Below are positions 11,601 to 18,906 of a stretch of 64,000 nt of DNA, one piece after another. The position numbers and the translations under genes were made by a program. Location of the stretch: the NCBI RefSeq assembly GCF_009828925.2, contig NZ_WUTY02000001.1:4370492-4434491 (forward strand), read 5' to 3'. The notes under the pieces are model-generated. The model made no database searches, was not told the origin of the DNA, and worked only from the letters and a program-made list of their open reading frames with translations. Source of the stretch: Methylicorpusculum oleiharenae. GTDB lineage: Bacteria; Pseudomonadota; Gammaproteobacteria; Methylococcales; Methylomonadaceae. Each line of letters begins with the position of its first letter. Position 1 is the first letter of the stretch.

Positions 11601-13426
11601 TTGCCATTGAGTGTGTCGTCGCCGGTTCCGCCATAGAGGTGGTCGTTTTGAGTTCCGCCTTGAATATCCGAATTATCAGAATCGTCTCCGAAAATATAAC
11701 GCTTACTGTCAGGTGGTAAATCGGGACCTATGTAACCGATCCCCGCTGTCGAGATTACCTGTCCGGTCTTCAAGTCTTGAAAAGTTTCATTACGTACACC
11801 ACTTACGACCATATCTGAATCCGCAGTATTGCGTCGGATCAATTGCTCCAAAAGGTGGGCGCGGTCACTTAGCCACATGTCGGAATAATGAGCTTCACCA
11901 TCCGCTTGCTGCTCCGCCGTCATAAGATTATCTTGCTCCCACTGCAAACCTAGTTCCGTGTTACTCGAACTGGCACTCTGCAGAAAAGCCTTCGCTTCGT
12001 AGCTATTGGGTTTCAACGCAAACGGCGTTAGATGCACCAAACTTAGAAATAAACCAAAGTCCGCACGTGCTTCGCTGGACGTAGCTGCAGGGGCCACTAT
12101 TCTGACTTGGCCGATCAGATTTTTGAAGCCAGTACCCCCGATTAGATTATTAATAGCAGAATAAAGATCGTTTCTATTGTCTGTGATAATTGCAGGCTTA
12201 CTACCCAAAATAAATTCAGTTAGCGCACTTACAGAATTTTCTAAACTTTGGTCAACCTGGTTACTGGATTTTTGAAATAATTCAGTAAGCGCAAGAAGAG
12301 CGGTGGCTGGATCTTGATTAGTTAGAATGGGGTCTAATCTGACAAATAAATTGGCTACCGCAAGACTATCCGTCATTTGGCCAGCGCCATGTCCAAACGT
12401 GTAGTTCGATGGCTTCGATTGCTCTATGAACAATGGATCATGTGATCCTTTTTGGAACAATCCTGGACCATTTTGAGTAATAAATTCCGGCATTTTATCG
12501 CCGAATAAATTGTGTATAGAATCGTAGGTAAAATCAAAGTTACCACCCAGCATGGAAAATAGATTGGCAACATTTATATTGGCATTCGTACCAATACCTA
12601 ACAGTCCATCACCCCCAAACCCGGCGGCATTGATGGTTACCGCCTCAGCACCAGTATTGGGAAAAAGACGTGTAAATGCCGCGGCAAGATGTCCGCCCAA
12701 CGAATGCCCTGTCACCTCCGTCAATTGTCCAGAAAATCCGTCAGGTTTGCTTCCAAAAGCGCGCTCGTCTGTAAACAAAATTCTTGAGTCTTTGAACTCT
12801 ATTGTTCTAATAATATGATTGGGTAAGTCGATCACAATGTCGGAACGCGACCGCCAAGAAGCTATCAGTTGTTCCGGAGTAAGCTCAGTCGGCATAGGAA
12901 CGATTAAAGGATTGGCATTATAGGCAGCCCATGCGAAAACCGAACTTTGTAGCTCTGTTGTCAACGTTGTATTTGATGTTAACTCCGCAGCTTGATAACT
13001 CTGACCTGCGATACTATTTAGGCGCTGCCAGTCATTATACAGATCAACAAGTTGGTCTAATGCCAGACCATCTTGCACAATATCGCCAAGATCAGCACCA
13101 AGTAAATCTGAATTACCCGCCGTACCCCTTATCGCGTAAAAAAATTGATCCGCCTGATAGCCGCTTACAGGATCATCGTCGATGCGTTGAAATAAGGTTG
13201 CTGAAAATCCGGAGTCAGTGTCGGGTTGGTGGGATACGACTTTCCAATGAAGGGCAAATTCGTCTGCTTGACTAATAGAAAATGCCATGTCATTAAAGCT
13301 TGCGTTTTTCAATTCGTCTTTTAAATTAACATTAAGGGCTATAAAGTTTGCGTAACTGGCCTCGGCTAATTGAGCTAATTCAAAGACTTTAGCAACGTTT
13401 GTCATTTGTTTTGTCCCCATTCCCAA
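5642..13426 (-). CDS. Giant lipase-like RTX calcium-binding repeat protein
   Basis: 2594 residues. The N-terminal third (about 1-560) is an alpha/beta-hydrolase lipase-like region with the nucleophile elbow GHSLGGHLAAAF (Ser about 242). From about 580 onward come repeated blocks of GGxGxDxLx nonapeptides (RTX, calcium-binding beta-roll) in at least eight clusters, separated by non-repeat modules. Around residues 2134-2236 lies a cadherin/Ig-like (He_PIG/CADG type) module. There is no N-terminal signal peptide, as expected for RTX proteins exported by a type I secretion system, but no type I exporter genes are in the window. It is the last gene of a four-gene overlapping operon: its start overlaps the preceding membrane-protein gene by 25 bases. 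Lipase activity is inferred from the Ser motif; the Asp/His partners were not located with certainty. Confidence 0.85.
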   Translation of the reverse strand: MGMGTKQMTNVAKVFELAQLAEASYANFIALNVNLKDELKNASFNDMAFSISQADEFALHWKVVSHQPDTDSGFSATLFQRIDDDPVSGYQADQFFYAIRGTAGNSDLLGADLGDIVQDGLALDQLVDLYNDWQRLNSIAGQSYQAAELTSNTTLTTELQSSVFAWAAYNANPLIVPMPTELTPEQLIASWRSRSDIVIDLPNHIIRTIEFKDSRILFTDERAFGSKPDGFSGQLTEVTGHSLGGHLAAAFTRLFPNTGAEAVTINAAGFGGDGLLGIGTNANINVANLFSMLGGNFDFTYDSIHNLFGDKMPEFITQNGPGLFQKGSHDPLFIEQSKPSNYTFGHGAGQMTDSLAVANLFVRLDPILTNQDPATALLALTELFQKSSNQVDQSLENSVSALTEFILGSKPAIITDNRNDLYSAINNLIGGTGFKNLIGQVRIVAPAATSSEARADFGLFLSLVHLTPFALKPNSYEAKAFLQSASSSNTELGLQWEQDNLMTAEQQADGEAHYSDMWLSDRAHLLEQLIRRNTADSDMVVSGVRNETFQDLKTGQVISTAGIGYIGPDLPPDSKRYIFGDDSDNSDIQGGTQNDHLYGGTGDDTLNGNGGNDYLEGGTGNDSLNAGSGADKLLGGSGNDILEGGQGNDRLIGGQGHDTYIYHSGDGFDTIEDSDGLGSIIVNDVTLDLTSGKKIGTDVWESADQNILVVLGAPDQNGQRNLYINGSIFDGGRIMIKNFHDGDLGLTLPPSSEEPTSTPVTLFLGDSQPGQPDMLIGTFGDDYMVGGVDRDILEGWNGDDVLFADQAVDLKTVTDYRDFGGETANGQYGDFLSAGSGNDILIGSAHSDALMGGEGDDLILGGAGHDIIYGDATYGTSNSDWTYKGLPEMYQAADPSSPGWNNGTGLSPVMGSFDTGLGGQDRIYGGSGGDLILAGQGDDIVYGESGMDSTDGGAGHDILFGGEDDDSINGDIGAGSLSQHGNDYIDLGSGIAHQYARGNGGNDIILGGDTDDTLEGDDLRGIDVSAAYHGSDYIDGKGGNDTIWGHGGDDTIYGGEGDDYIEGDAGTEFIAAQYQGNDYLDGEAGHDTLFGGGGDDEIYGGSGNDLLIGDGDHIDLVAHGHDFIDGGEGNDELHGGGGSDYLDGGSGDDKLLGGAGDDILIGGSGTNFLDGGEGADTYKVGQGEDVITDADTNNRIVLNETTQLQAISLATDGAGQQDLLLTFANGARVSIKQGFLGAVNSFVVDGAERNLSDLLSVYANQNLALKGTDAAEHITSGAGNDFINGNAGNDWLDGGRGNDVLQGGAGSDTLRGGQGADVLAGGSGSDVYWFDSGDGADVINSANTSDSAGDVVYFGKGIEASGLVFFQLANGSLLLRIGDGQDSILFDGWFNEGPNVSALHFYDDTQLLASEMTISSVGVYGGTANNDRLIGTEADDRIEGYAGNDVLSGGAGNDILAGGAGNDSYLFGWGALGNDVAEESSDASSIIALTDGTSLRDLKYSRVSNDLVMSLKGGASTLMLKDYFTSTHLWTILDESGISTGVADWVALPQATVDLDQVKANFVDTALAQWASELMSNSTFNYLRVDGSSYRSSSVSADSATIRTEHFKQVEFVSDAAEFQRSSENKTYSSSTVNVVNTSPIGEVDKTPVGQRFVNIKDWTNLLNQLRMDDANTSLDAAMPVFSGFNILGGFLIGASPSAMTQYWQTNQTITTQVELIQGGNSDNTIRGYRYYGDNSISMIDGGSGNDTLYASGRPGLNNETNYFTDIDTFIGGFVYGNAGDDSLYGGYYRDTLVGGEGNDFLDGGFSQDTYVVFADESGIDTIWDTGTQLRQSIGYRLGFNTPGLVLEGGQQIVSSPVDEPQTIPEDTLRLIAISPNALTFSWGERVVEGIRNNGILGSTGTLLRDGTAVSNQSVHAVLSLLWAGGGVDIVLPNSTDLSGMGLERIEFGDGTVMTMAELTELAKPTVTLNPQDEDNILYGLYDSNTLYGEAGNDQLHGGIGNDFLSGGSGDDALYGGDGHDELNGGAGTDTMTGGTGNDTYVFGKGSGQDWVNSYDTTAGKIDTVQFDWSVVPDDIQVRRINNNLEFSIKGSSDSLTIFNYLENDGITPYSVERISFFNGTVWDLAVVKSKLISNRPPELSAPLTDLQVFEGEDFLFSLDGTAFNDPDDGDSLTYSAGLADGSDLPQWLVFDAEALTFSGIADKAGTLSVRVTAKDTGNLAVSDIFDLTVTPTPGLIITGNSGADSLIGGRGDDVLNGLAGNDKLYGYAGNDVLNGGIGHDIMAGGIGDDIYIIDSAGDTVIENADEGFDKVESSVTYKLNSHVEQLQLKANNAINATGNELDNVLIGNEAANILNGGIGKDTLIGGRGNDTYSVDNASDTVIEYVNEGIDLVQSSVSFTLTEHIENLTLTGNSSIDGTGNELNNVLRGNIRNNSLIGGGGNDLLYGGRGNDLLDGGTGDDYLNGGTTGSDRYLFGRGSGKDIIDNYDTSTNSTDTLSFGNDIKVEQLWFRKAGRHLEVSIIGSNDKTTINNWYSSKAYRVEQFKTADEQTLLSTQVDALVSAMAAFAPPAAGETVLPPDYQAQLTPVIAANWQ

Positions 13427-14007
13427 AATTGATATGAAAATTTATTGAATTCATCATTTGGCGGATTTCCTTCATCGACACAGTTTCTATTACCCCAACC
13501 TAAAACTAATGATTGCCTTAAATTATCTGGTGTTCCACCTAATCCAAAAATTCCGCCACTTTTACCACGCCAAAAATTTATGTATTGGGCAATAAGCTTG
13601 TTATCTTTTGCATCAATAAGTTTTTTTTCTGTTTTGCCAATTGCGTGGGCAAAGTTTTTGTTTTGCTTTACATCTGTGTAAAAACGTTGATTTAGCCAAT
13701 TGTGACTATCAGAAGTTGAACGCAAGCTTTCCTTCAACGTTTCAACCTCACCTGGATTTTCAGCCTTCCACTGTTCGGGAGTTTTATATATCCAAAACCC
13801 AGCTTGGGTATCACAGTAATATTTGTGCATAATCAGTGTTGGAATTAGATCCCAAAACAAAAGGTTATACATTACAAATACCGCTAGACAAGCCCATAGC
13901 CAAGGTCTACGCTGTTTTCGACTTGCCCAGATGGCAGTTATGGTAACTACGGCAACTGATATCAGCAGATAAATAGCCAAAAAAATGAATATAACTATTA
14001 ACAACAT
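13402..14007 (-). CDS. Two-TM membrane protein with periplasmic domain (partner of RTX lipase)
   Basis: 201 residues, paralogous to the 211-residue protein encoded at 14777-15412: both contain MYNLxFWDxIP, then an HK..C segment and GFWxYKTPxQW. Two hydrophobic helices (about 2-27 and 38-60) are joined by a short basic loop (RKQRRP). By the positive-inside rule the loop is cytoplasmic and the C-terminal 140 residues face the periplasm. Two cysteines (Cys65 and Cys176) have counterparts in the paralogue and could form a disulfide. It overlaps the genes on both sides, by 10 bases upstream and 25 downstream, so translation is probably coupled to the giant lipase. Immunity, chaperone or secretion accessory are all possible; no named family is recognised. 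Confidence 0.75.
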   Translation of the reverse strand: MLLIVIFIFLAIYLLISVAVVTITAIWASRKQRRPWLWACLAVFVMYNLLFWDLIPTLIMHKYYCDTQAGFWIYKTPEQWKAENPGEVETLKESLRSTSDSHNWLNQRFYTDVKQNKNFAHAIGKTEKKLIDAKDNKLIAQYINFWRGKSGGIFGLGGTPDNLRQSLVLGWGNRNCVDEGNPPNDEFNKFSYQFWEWGQNK

Positions 14008-14780
14008 AGGGAAACGCCCAAATCAGTGTTACCCGCATCGCTATGAATCCTGTAAACAACTTGCCCAGTTTGGTAACAACTGACAAGGTCTTTACATTTG
14101 CGTTTGAATAATTTTGTAGAGAACCCGGTAGTTATACCAGATCGGTGGGATACGCCATTCCAACGCAATACGGAGCAGCGAATAAGGTGATAATTGTCTT
14201 CGTCGCCACCGTCAGATAAGAAGTGGCCATAATCGCCGTTCGCCGTCGAGAGACCGAAATTATGGAGGTCGGACAGTACATTAAAATCAGGGTCGGTATC
14301 GTTCTTATGACTGTCCCGGTCGTCGTCGACGCTGGCGAAAATGGCGTCGAACCGACCCGACCCCAATAAATCGGGATTGTTATGCGACAATAATTTCGTC
14401 CATTTATTGAGTAAAATATCGGAATAATGATATTGTCCGTTAGCTAGTTGTTCTGAGGTTAAATCGTTATCTTGTTTCCATAGCAAAGCGAATTCGATAT
14501 TTTTCAAACTAGCCGTTTGCAATAAAATGTTGGAAGCAACATCTATAGACTTTAACGCAAAAGGTGTTGGGTAGATCAAGCTTAAATATGCTCCAGAGTA
14601 AGATCGCGCTTCATTATCTGGAGATGCCGACCCATCAATGCTGACTTTGCAGATTAAGCCTTTAAATGCAGTTTTGTATTGAATGGCGACAATGTTGCCG
14701 AATAAGGCTTCGTTTAAATCAGCGTAACTTGCTTCAGCCAAGGCGGCCATGTCTGCCATAAATTTTAAATTAGCAATCAT
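13998..14780 (-). CDS. Short rearranged lipase-like protein, remnant of an RTX lipase paralogue
   Basis: 260 residues built from three pieces of the neighbouring 2594-residue protein in changed order. Residues about 10-20 (LAEASYADL) match its N-terminus. Residues about 45-140 (EARSYSGAYLSLIYPTPFALK, then LLWKQDNDLTSEQ and YHYSDI) match its residues about 450-535. The last 60 (VSHRSG, GFSTKLF, VYRIHSDAGNTDLG) match its residues about 60-110. The GxSxG serine motif and the RTX array are absent, so it cannot be an active lipase of the same kind. The frame is open and overlaps both neighbours (4 and 10 bases), with a good ribosome site (AGGGAGA) before its ATG. It may be a degenerate copy or a small product kept for another role. 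Confidence 0.65.
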   Translation of the reverse strand: MIANLKFMADMAALAEASYADLNEALFGNIVAIQYKTAFKGLICKVSIDGSASPDNEARSYSGAYLSLIYPTPFALKSIDVASNILLQTASLKNIEFALLWKQDNDLTSEQLANGQYHYSDILLNKWTKLLSHNNPDLLGSGRFDAIFASVDDDRDSHKNDTDPDFNVLSDLHNFGLSTANGDYGHFLSDGGDEDNYHLIRCSVLRWNGVSHRSGITTGFSTKLFKRKCKDLVSCYQTGQVVYRIHSDAGNTDLGVSLCC

Positions 14781-15412
14781 TTGTTATCTCCCTTGACGAT
14801 ATCAATCAAGCTTTTTAATAAATTTTGAACACCTTTATTTGCATTTTTGTTACATGATGCATTTCCGATATTAAGCCAGAACTTATAGTTTCCGGCATGA
14901 AAGCTCCCACCTCTTTGAAAATTTATGCTGTTAGCTAATATTTGTCCTGTTTTGGCTTCTACCAGTCTCCGTTCAATCTTGGTGACTGTGCCAATAAAAC
15001 TTACATTTACAGGTTGAACAGAATCCATATATATCCATTGGCTATACCAATACCTGTTAATTGCGTTATGAAAGCTTTTATCAGGTTGATAATTTTCGTT
15101 AAGTTTTTCCAATTTTACTTTAGAAGAATCCCCCCAATCCTGGCCCAGGACCTCAGGATGCTCTTTTACCCACTGCCCCGGTGTTTTATAAACCCAAAAA
15201 CCGCCTTCAGTTTCGCAAAGATGTTTATGAATTAAGATCACCGGTATCCAATCCCAAAACACCAGGTTATACATGATTAACGCCGCAACTATTCCGCCTA
15301 ACCAGCCGCGCTGATATTTGTCTTTCGCAAATAGGTAACTCTTACGAATCACCCAAATGGAAATAGGTAAATAAATTAAAAACAAAAAAATAAAATAGAG
15401 CAGCGCAATCAT
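14777..15412 (-). CDS. Two-TM membrane protein with periplasmic domain, first gene of the lipase operon
   Basis: 211 residues, paralogue of the 201-residue protein two genes downstream. It has two hydrophobic helices (about 3-24 and 37-62) around a basic loop (AKDKYQRG), then a soluble C-terminal domain predicted to be periplasmic. Shared features are MYNLVFWDWIP, HKHLCETEGGFWVYKTP and a late cysteine (Cys66 and Cys187). A strong AGGAGAT ribosome site precedes the ATG, and its TGA stop overlaps the next ATG (ATGA). As the first gene of the four-gene operon it would be made before the shortened lipase-like protein, as its paralogue is made before the giant one. The order membrane protein then lipase occurs twice, which argues for a functional pairing. 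The function is not known. Confidence 0.75.
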   Translation of the reverse strand: MIALLYFIFLFLIYLPISIWVIRKSYLFAKDKYQRGWLGGIVAALIMYNLVFWDWIPVILIHKHLCETEGGFWVYKTPGQWVKEHPEVLGQDWGDSSKVKLEKLNENYQPDKSFHNAINRYWYSQWIYMDSVQPVNVSFIGTVTKIERRLVEAKTGQILANSINFQRGGSFHAGNYKFWLNIGNASCNKNANKGVQNLLKSLIDIVKGDNK

Positions 15413-15939
15413 GTTTCGTATCTCCTGAAAACAATCCGGATATTCAATAAATAGTCACCTGATAAACAGCGATAGCTATTCCTTTGAATCAATTGCAATA
15501 GATTAGCCGATGGTGTTCTTCGCTCTTTGCTGCTGCAGGAATGAACAGGAATCGGGCTCGTACTTATTAATGAGCAAATGGCCTCATCTCAATTTAAGTA
15601 CAAACGGCCTAAATCAGTCGCCATAAACAGTGTAACGATTTATTATTGTCGATAAGCAGATATAGCAGAAAAGACACCGTTTATCCGAATTTGCGAATAA
15701 GGCTATTTGCTGCCGGTCGAAGAATTTGAAAAACAGTTATAAAGTAACTGCTCCAAGCGGATGGGATTGTGATCGAGTCACCATTATCGGCAAACTCAGG
15801 CTGATGATTTTTGATATCTTGAGGATGGATGTTTTTGACGTAGGGTGCGGCTTTTCCGGATTATGGATAGCTTCATCCCGACTGTATTACGATTTTTAGC
15901 TAAGCTGACTTTAACGTCCTTGTTTCCAATGCGTTGGCA
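15413..15939. other. Gene-free stretch between the lipase operon and phoU
   Basis: 527 bases that should hold the lipase operon promoter (minus strand, near 15430-15600) and the end of the pst-phoU transcript. No convincing gene, RNA or repeat was recognised. A minus-strand open frame of about 60 codons without ATG ends near 15680, and it resembles nothing known to me. Confidence 0.4.
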
Positions 15940-16635
15940 TTATTCCGCATCCTGATGCCGGATATTTTTACCTTCCATCATAAAAATAAGATATTCGGCG
16001 ATGCTGCGAGCATGATCGCCGCAGCGTTCCAGCGATTTCATGATTTGGAAAATATTGAGTGAGCGGCTGATGATACGGGGATCTTCAATAACAAAAGTCA
16101 ACTGGCGTCTGATGCCTGCCTGATACTCATCGCCATAGTCCCAATATTCATTCACCAGGGTGTAGGCGCCTTTGACATCACAGGTATCGAAAGACCGGAT
16201 GGCTTGCTCCAGCATTTCTGAAACCATTTGCCCCATCTTCATAATATCTCTGAGCAACTGAAGATTCGGGTCAGCGCTTTTGCTGTCAAACAAGGTCAGA
16301 ATCAATTTGGCAATCTTGACGACTTCATCACCGATTAATTCCAGATCGACCACTATTTTTGAAACCGACATCACCATCCGCAGATCATTAGCCACCGGCG
16401 AACGTTTAGCCAAAATAGTAAGCGCCGCTTCATTGATTTTGTTCTCATGACAGTTAACTTCCCTATCGCGCAAAATAATCTTTTCAGCCAACTTGATATC
16501 GCGCTCATCCAGCGCCTTCATCGAATGATCCAGTTGAGTGATGACTAATCCGGACATTTCAAGAACCAGATAATGCAGCTGGTTCAATTCGCCGTCAAAG
16601 ATGCGTGAGGTATGTTCTTTTGTCGCCATAATCAT
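15940..16635 (-). CDS. phoU: Phosphate-specific transport system accessory protein PhoU
   Basis: 231 residues, the usual PhoU length. It forms two repeats of a three-helix PhoU bundle. Each contains the family's acidic metal-binding pattern: one region reads ELIGDEVVKIAK (about 115-126) and its second copy reads SLERCGDHARSIAEY (about 202-216). The protein damps PhoR/PhoB signalling and restrains the Pst transporter when phosphate is sufficient. It is the last gene of pstSCAB-phoU, 62 bases after pstB. Two in-frame ATGs (16635 and 16629) are possible starts; the choice does not affect the domain. Confidence 0.95.
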   Translation of the reverse strand: MIMATKEHTSRIFDGELNQLHYLVLEMSGLVITQLDHSMKALDERDIKLAEKIILRDREVNCHENKINEAALTILAKRSPVANDLRMVMSVSKIVVDLELIGDEVVKIAKLILTLFDSKSADPNLQLLRDIMKMGQMVSEMLEQAIRSFDTCDVKGAYTLVNEYWDYGDEYQAGIRRQLTFVIEDPRIISRSLNIFQIMKSLERCGDHARSIAEYLIFMMEGKNIRHQDAE

Positions 16636-16697
16636 TTGAAGTGGGCAATCAGTAAAGTAAAAAAATTGGCGGGCAATTTCATCAAATCCAGAAAACC

Positions 16698-17576
16698 TTA
16701 ACCAAAGCGTCCGGTAATGTAATCTTCAGTCAACGGATGCACCGGATTGGTGAATACCTGGTTGGTATCGCCCACTTCAATCAGATGTCCCATATGAAAA
16801 TAGGCCGTTCGCTGGGAAACCCGCGCTGCTTGTTGCATGGAGTGAGTAACGATAACGATCGTGAAGCGTTCTTTAAGTTCGGCAATCAGTTGCTCGATTT
16901 TTGCGGTGGCGATGGGATCCAAGGCGGAACAAGGCTCATCCATCAGAATCACTTCCGGATTGACCGCAATTGTGCGGGCAATGCACAAACGCTGTTGCTG
17001 ACCACCCGATAAACCGGTTCCCGGCTCATCAAGACGGTCTTTTACTTCTTCCCATAACCCGGCTTTAATCAGGGAATTTTGAACAATTTCATCCAGTTCG
17101 GTTTTATTCACGGCCAGACCATGAATACGCGGACCATAGGCCACATTGTCGTAAATCGATTTGGGGAATGGATTGGGTTTTTGAAATACCATACCGACTT
17201 GGGCGCGCAGCGGAACCACGTCCATATCGCGGTGGTAGATATCCTTATCATCGATTTTAATTTCGCCTTCCACTTTACAACTGGGAATGGTGTCATTCAT
17301 ACGGTTCAGCGTGCGTAAAAAGGTCGATTTTCCGCAGCCGGATGGGCCGATAAACGAAATCACTTCGTTATTGCCGATATCCAGTGACAAATCATTGATG
17401 GCTTGTTTTTCTCCATAAAATACATTGACATTTCTACAAGAAATACGGGTATCGGATGAAGTAATGGCGCCTACTGTCTCACGGGATTCGCGGTCTATTT
17501 TTTTCATGCCCAGCACATTCGATAAGGTTTGTCTTTTCATGGAGTGACTCGGTACGGATTCTCTAATATAGCTCAT
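16698..17576 (-). CDS. pstB: Phosphate ABC transporter ATP-binding protein PstB
   Basis: ATPase of the high-affinity phosphate importer. It has Walker [10 protein letters not shown], signature [16 protein letters not shown], Walker [14 protein letters not shown] and the switch His in VTHSM. The start is placed at ATG 17576 (MSYIRE), giving 292 residues, because a GAGGGT ribosome site lies seven bases upstream. A longer frame from 17606 would overlap pstA by 17 bases. Even so the protein is about 35 residues longer at the N-terminus than the E. coli protein, with a Ser/Arg-rich, probably disordered lead before the ABC domain begins at [13 protein letters not shown]. It sits between pstA and phoU in the operon. 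Confidence 0.95.
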   Translation of the reverse strand: MSYIRESVPSHSMKRQTLSNVLGMKKIDRESRETVGAITSSDTRISCRNVNVFYGEKQAINDLSLDIGNNEVISFIGPSGCGKSTFLRTLNRMNDTIPSCKVEGEIKIDDKDIYHRDMDVVPLRAQVGMVFQKPNPFPKSIYDNVAYGPRIHGLAVNKTELDEIVQNSLIKAGLWEEVKDRLDEPGTGLSGGQQQRLCIARTIAVNPEVILMDEPCSALDPIATAKIEQLIAELKERFTIVIVTHSMQQAARVSQRTAYFHMGHLIEVGDTNQVFTNPVHPLTEDYITGRFG

Positions 17577-17589
17577 GGGTTTACCCTCT

Positions 17590-18906
17590 TTACCAGCGTC
17601 TTTCATAGCGTCTGCGTAGATAAACTGCCAGTCCGTTCATGGAAATAAGGAAAAACAGCAATACCATGATTGCTGCGGAAGTGCGTTCGACAAAAGCTCT
17701 TTCAGGACTGTCCGCCCACAGATAAATTTGCACGGGCAAGACGGTCGATGGCTGGGTAAAGCTGGTCGGCACATCAACGATAAACGCCACCATCCCTATC
17801 ATCAACAAAGGTGCAGTTTCTCCCAACGCTCTGGCCATACCGATGATCGACCCTGTCATCATGCCTGGCATCGCAAGCGGCAGCACATGATGTGTTATGG
17901 TTTGCAGTTTGGATGCCCCCATTCCCAAAGCGGCCTCCCGAATCGAGGGAGGCACCGACTTTAATGAAGCTCGACCGGCAATGATAATAGTGGGCAAAGT
18001 CATCAACGTCAGCACCAGACAGCCGATAACGGGCGTACTGCGCGGTAATCCGAAAAAGTTGATGAACATGGCCAGCCCCAATAAACCGAAGACAATCGAA
18101 GGCACGGCTGCCAGATTGTTGATATTCACTTCGATAAAATCGGTAAATTTGTTGATGGGCGCGAACTCCTCCATATACACGGCGGTCGCTACGCCAATCG
18201 GAAATGACAGCAAAAACGTACCGACCAGCGTCATCAAGGAACCCATCAAGGCACCGCGTATGCCCGCCATTTCCGGCTCTCTGGAATCACCGGCAATAAA
18301 GAACAAGGCGTTAAAGTGTTTTTCGATACGCGCTTCCTGGCTCAGACTGTCGATCCATGCCAGTTGCTTGTCGTTGACCCGACGATTGGCCTGTACCTGT
18401 TCACGGTCGATATGGCCTTTCATCAGCATATCGATATCGTCATCCGCGGGTAACCACACAGGGACGGTTTTACCCAATAAAGACTTATCGGCTATCACCA
18501 TTTCCCTCAACAAAAAGCCCGCTCCGCTGCTGACCATGGCATAAAGATCGCGCTTGTCGCGGCGTTCCATTACTTCAGGAAAAGCCGTCGACAACGACTT
18601 TTTGATCAAGCCGTTATAGTCGGCCTTGGCCAGGCTATCATCCCCGCCATGCTCAGGATCCAGCCATTCCGCATCAAAATAGATATCCAGTTGGACTTGC
18701 GTTTGCACAAATGCGGTATAGCCTTTGCCGATAATACTGATAAACAACACCAGTAAGAACATCAAGCCCAGCATAATGCCGGTTAAGCCATAGGCTTTGA
18801 ACCTACGCTCGGCGGACCGTCGTTTAGCCAGACTTTTTTGCACAATATCAAAAGTAGACGACTTATTATCAGCCCCCAAATCCGCTGAAGTGGCTAGATT
18901 ATTCAT
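17590..18906 (-). CDS. pstA: Phosphate ABC transporter permease PstA
   Basis: 438 residues, about 140 longer than E. coli PstA. The C-terminal 230 residues are the typical binding-protein-dependent permease domain, with the EAA-type loop [14 protein letters not shown]. The extra N-terminal part has one membrane segment (about 40-65) followed by an extracytoplasmic domain up to about residue 215, an architecture found in many proteobacterial PstA proteins (DUF3333 type). The gene overlaps pstC by 8 bases upstream, and downstream the pstB start lies 14 bases after its stop, so the three are translated together. It forms the transmembrane channel with PstC. Confidence 0.93.
   Translation of the reverse strand: MNNLATSADLGADNKSSTFDIVQKSLAKRRSAERRFKAYGLTGIMLGLMFLLVLFISIIGKGYTAFVQTQVQLDIYFDAEWLDPEHGGDDSLAKADYNGLIKKSLSTAFPEVMERRDKRDLYAMVSSGAGFLLREMVIADKSLLGKTVPVWLPADDDIDMLMKGHIDREQVQANRRVNDKQLAWIDSLSQEARIEKHFNALFFIAGDSREPEMAGIRGALMGSLMTLVGTFLLSFPIGVATAVYMEEFAPINKFTDFIEVNINNLAAVPSIVFGLLGLAMFINFFGLPRSTPVIGCLVLTLMTLPTIIIAGRASLKSVPPSIREAALGMGASKLQTITHHVLPLAMPGMMTGSIIGMARALGETAPLLMIGMVAFIVDVPTSFTQPSTVLPVQIYLWADSPERAFVERTSAAIMVLLFFLISMNGLAVYLRRRYERRW

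Noticed and set aside
5700-12800. Many plus-strand open frames inside the giant RTX gene
   Set aside because: They are antisense shadows of the repeated Gly/Asp codons; none has a ribosome site or recognisable domain.
15680-15860. Minus-strand open frame of about 60 codons upstream of phoU
   Set aside because: It lacks ATG and a ribosome site and resembles nothing known; not supported as a gene.
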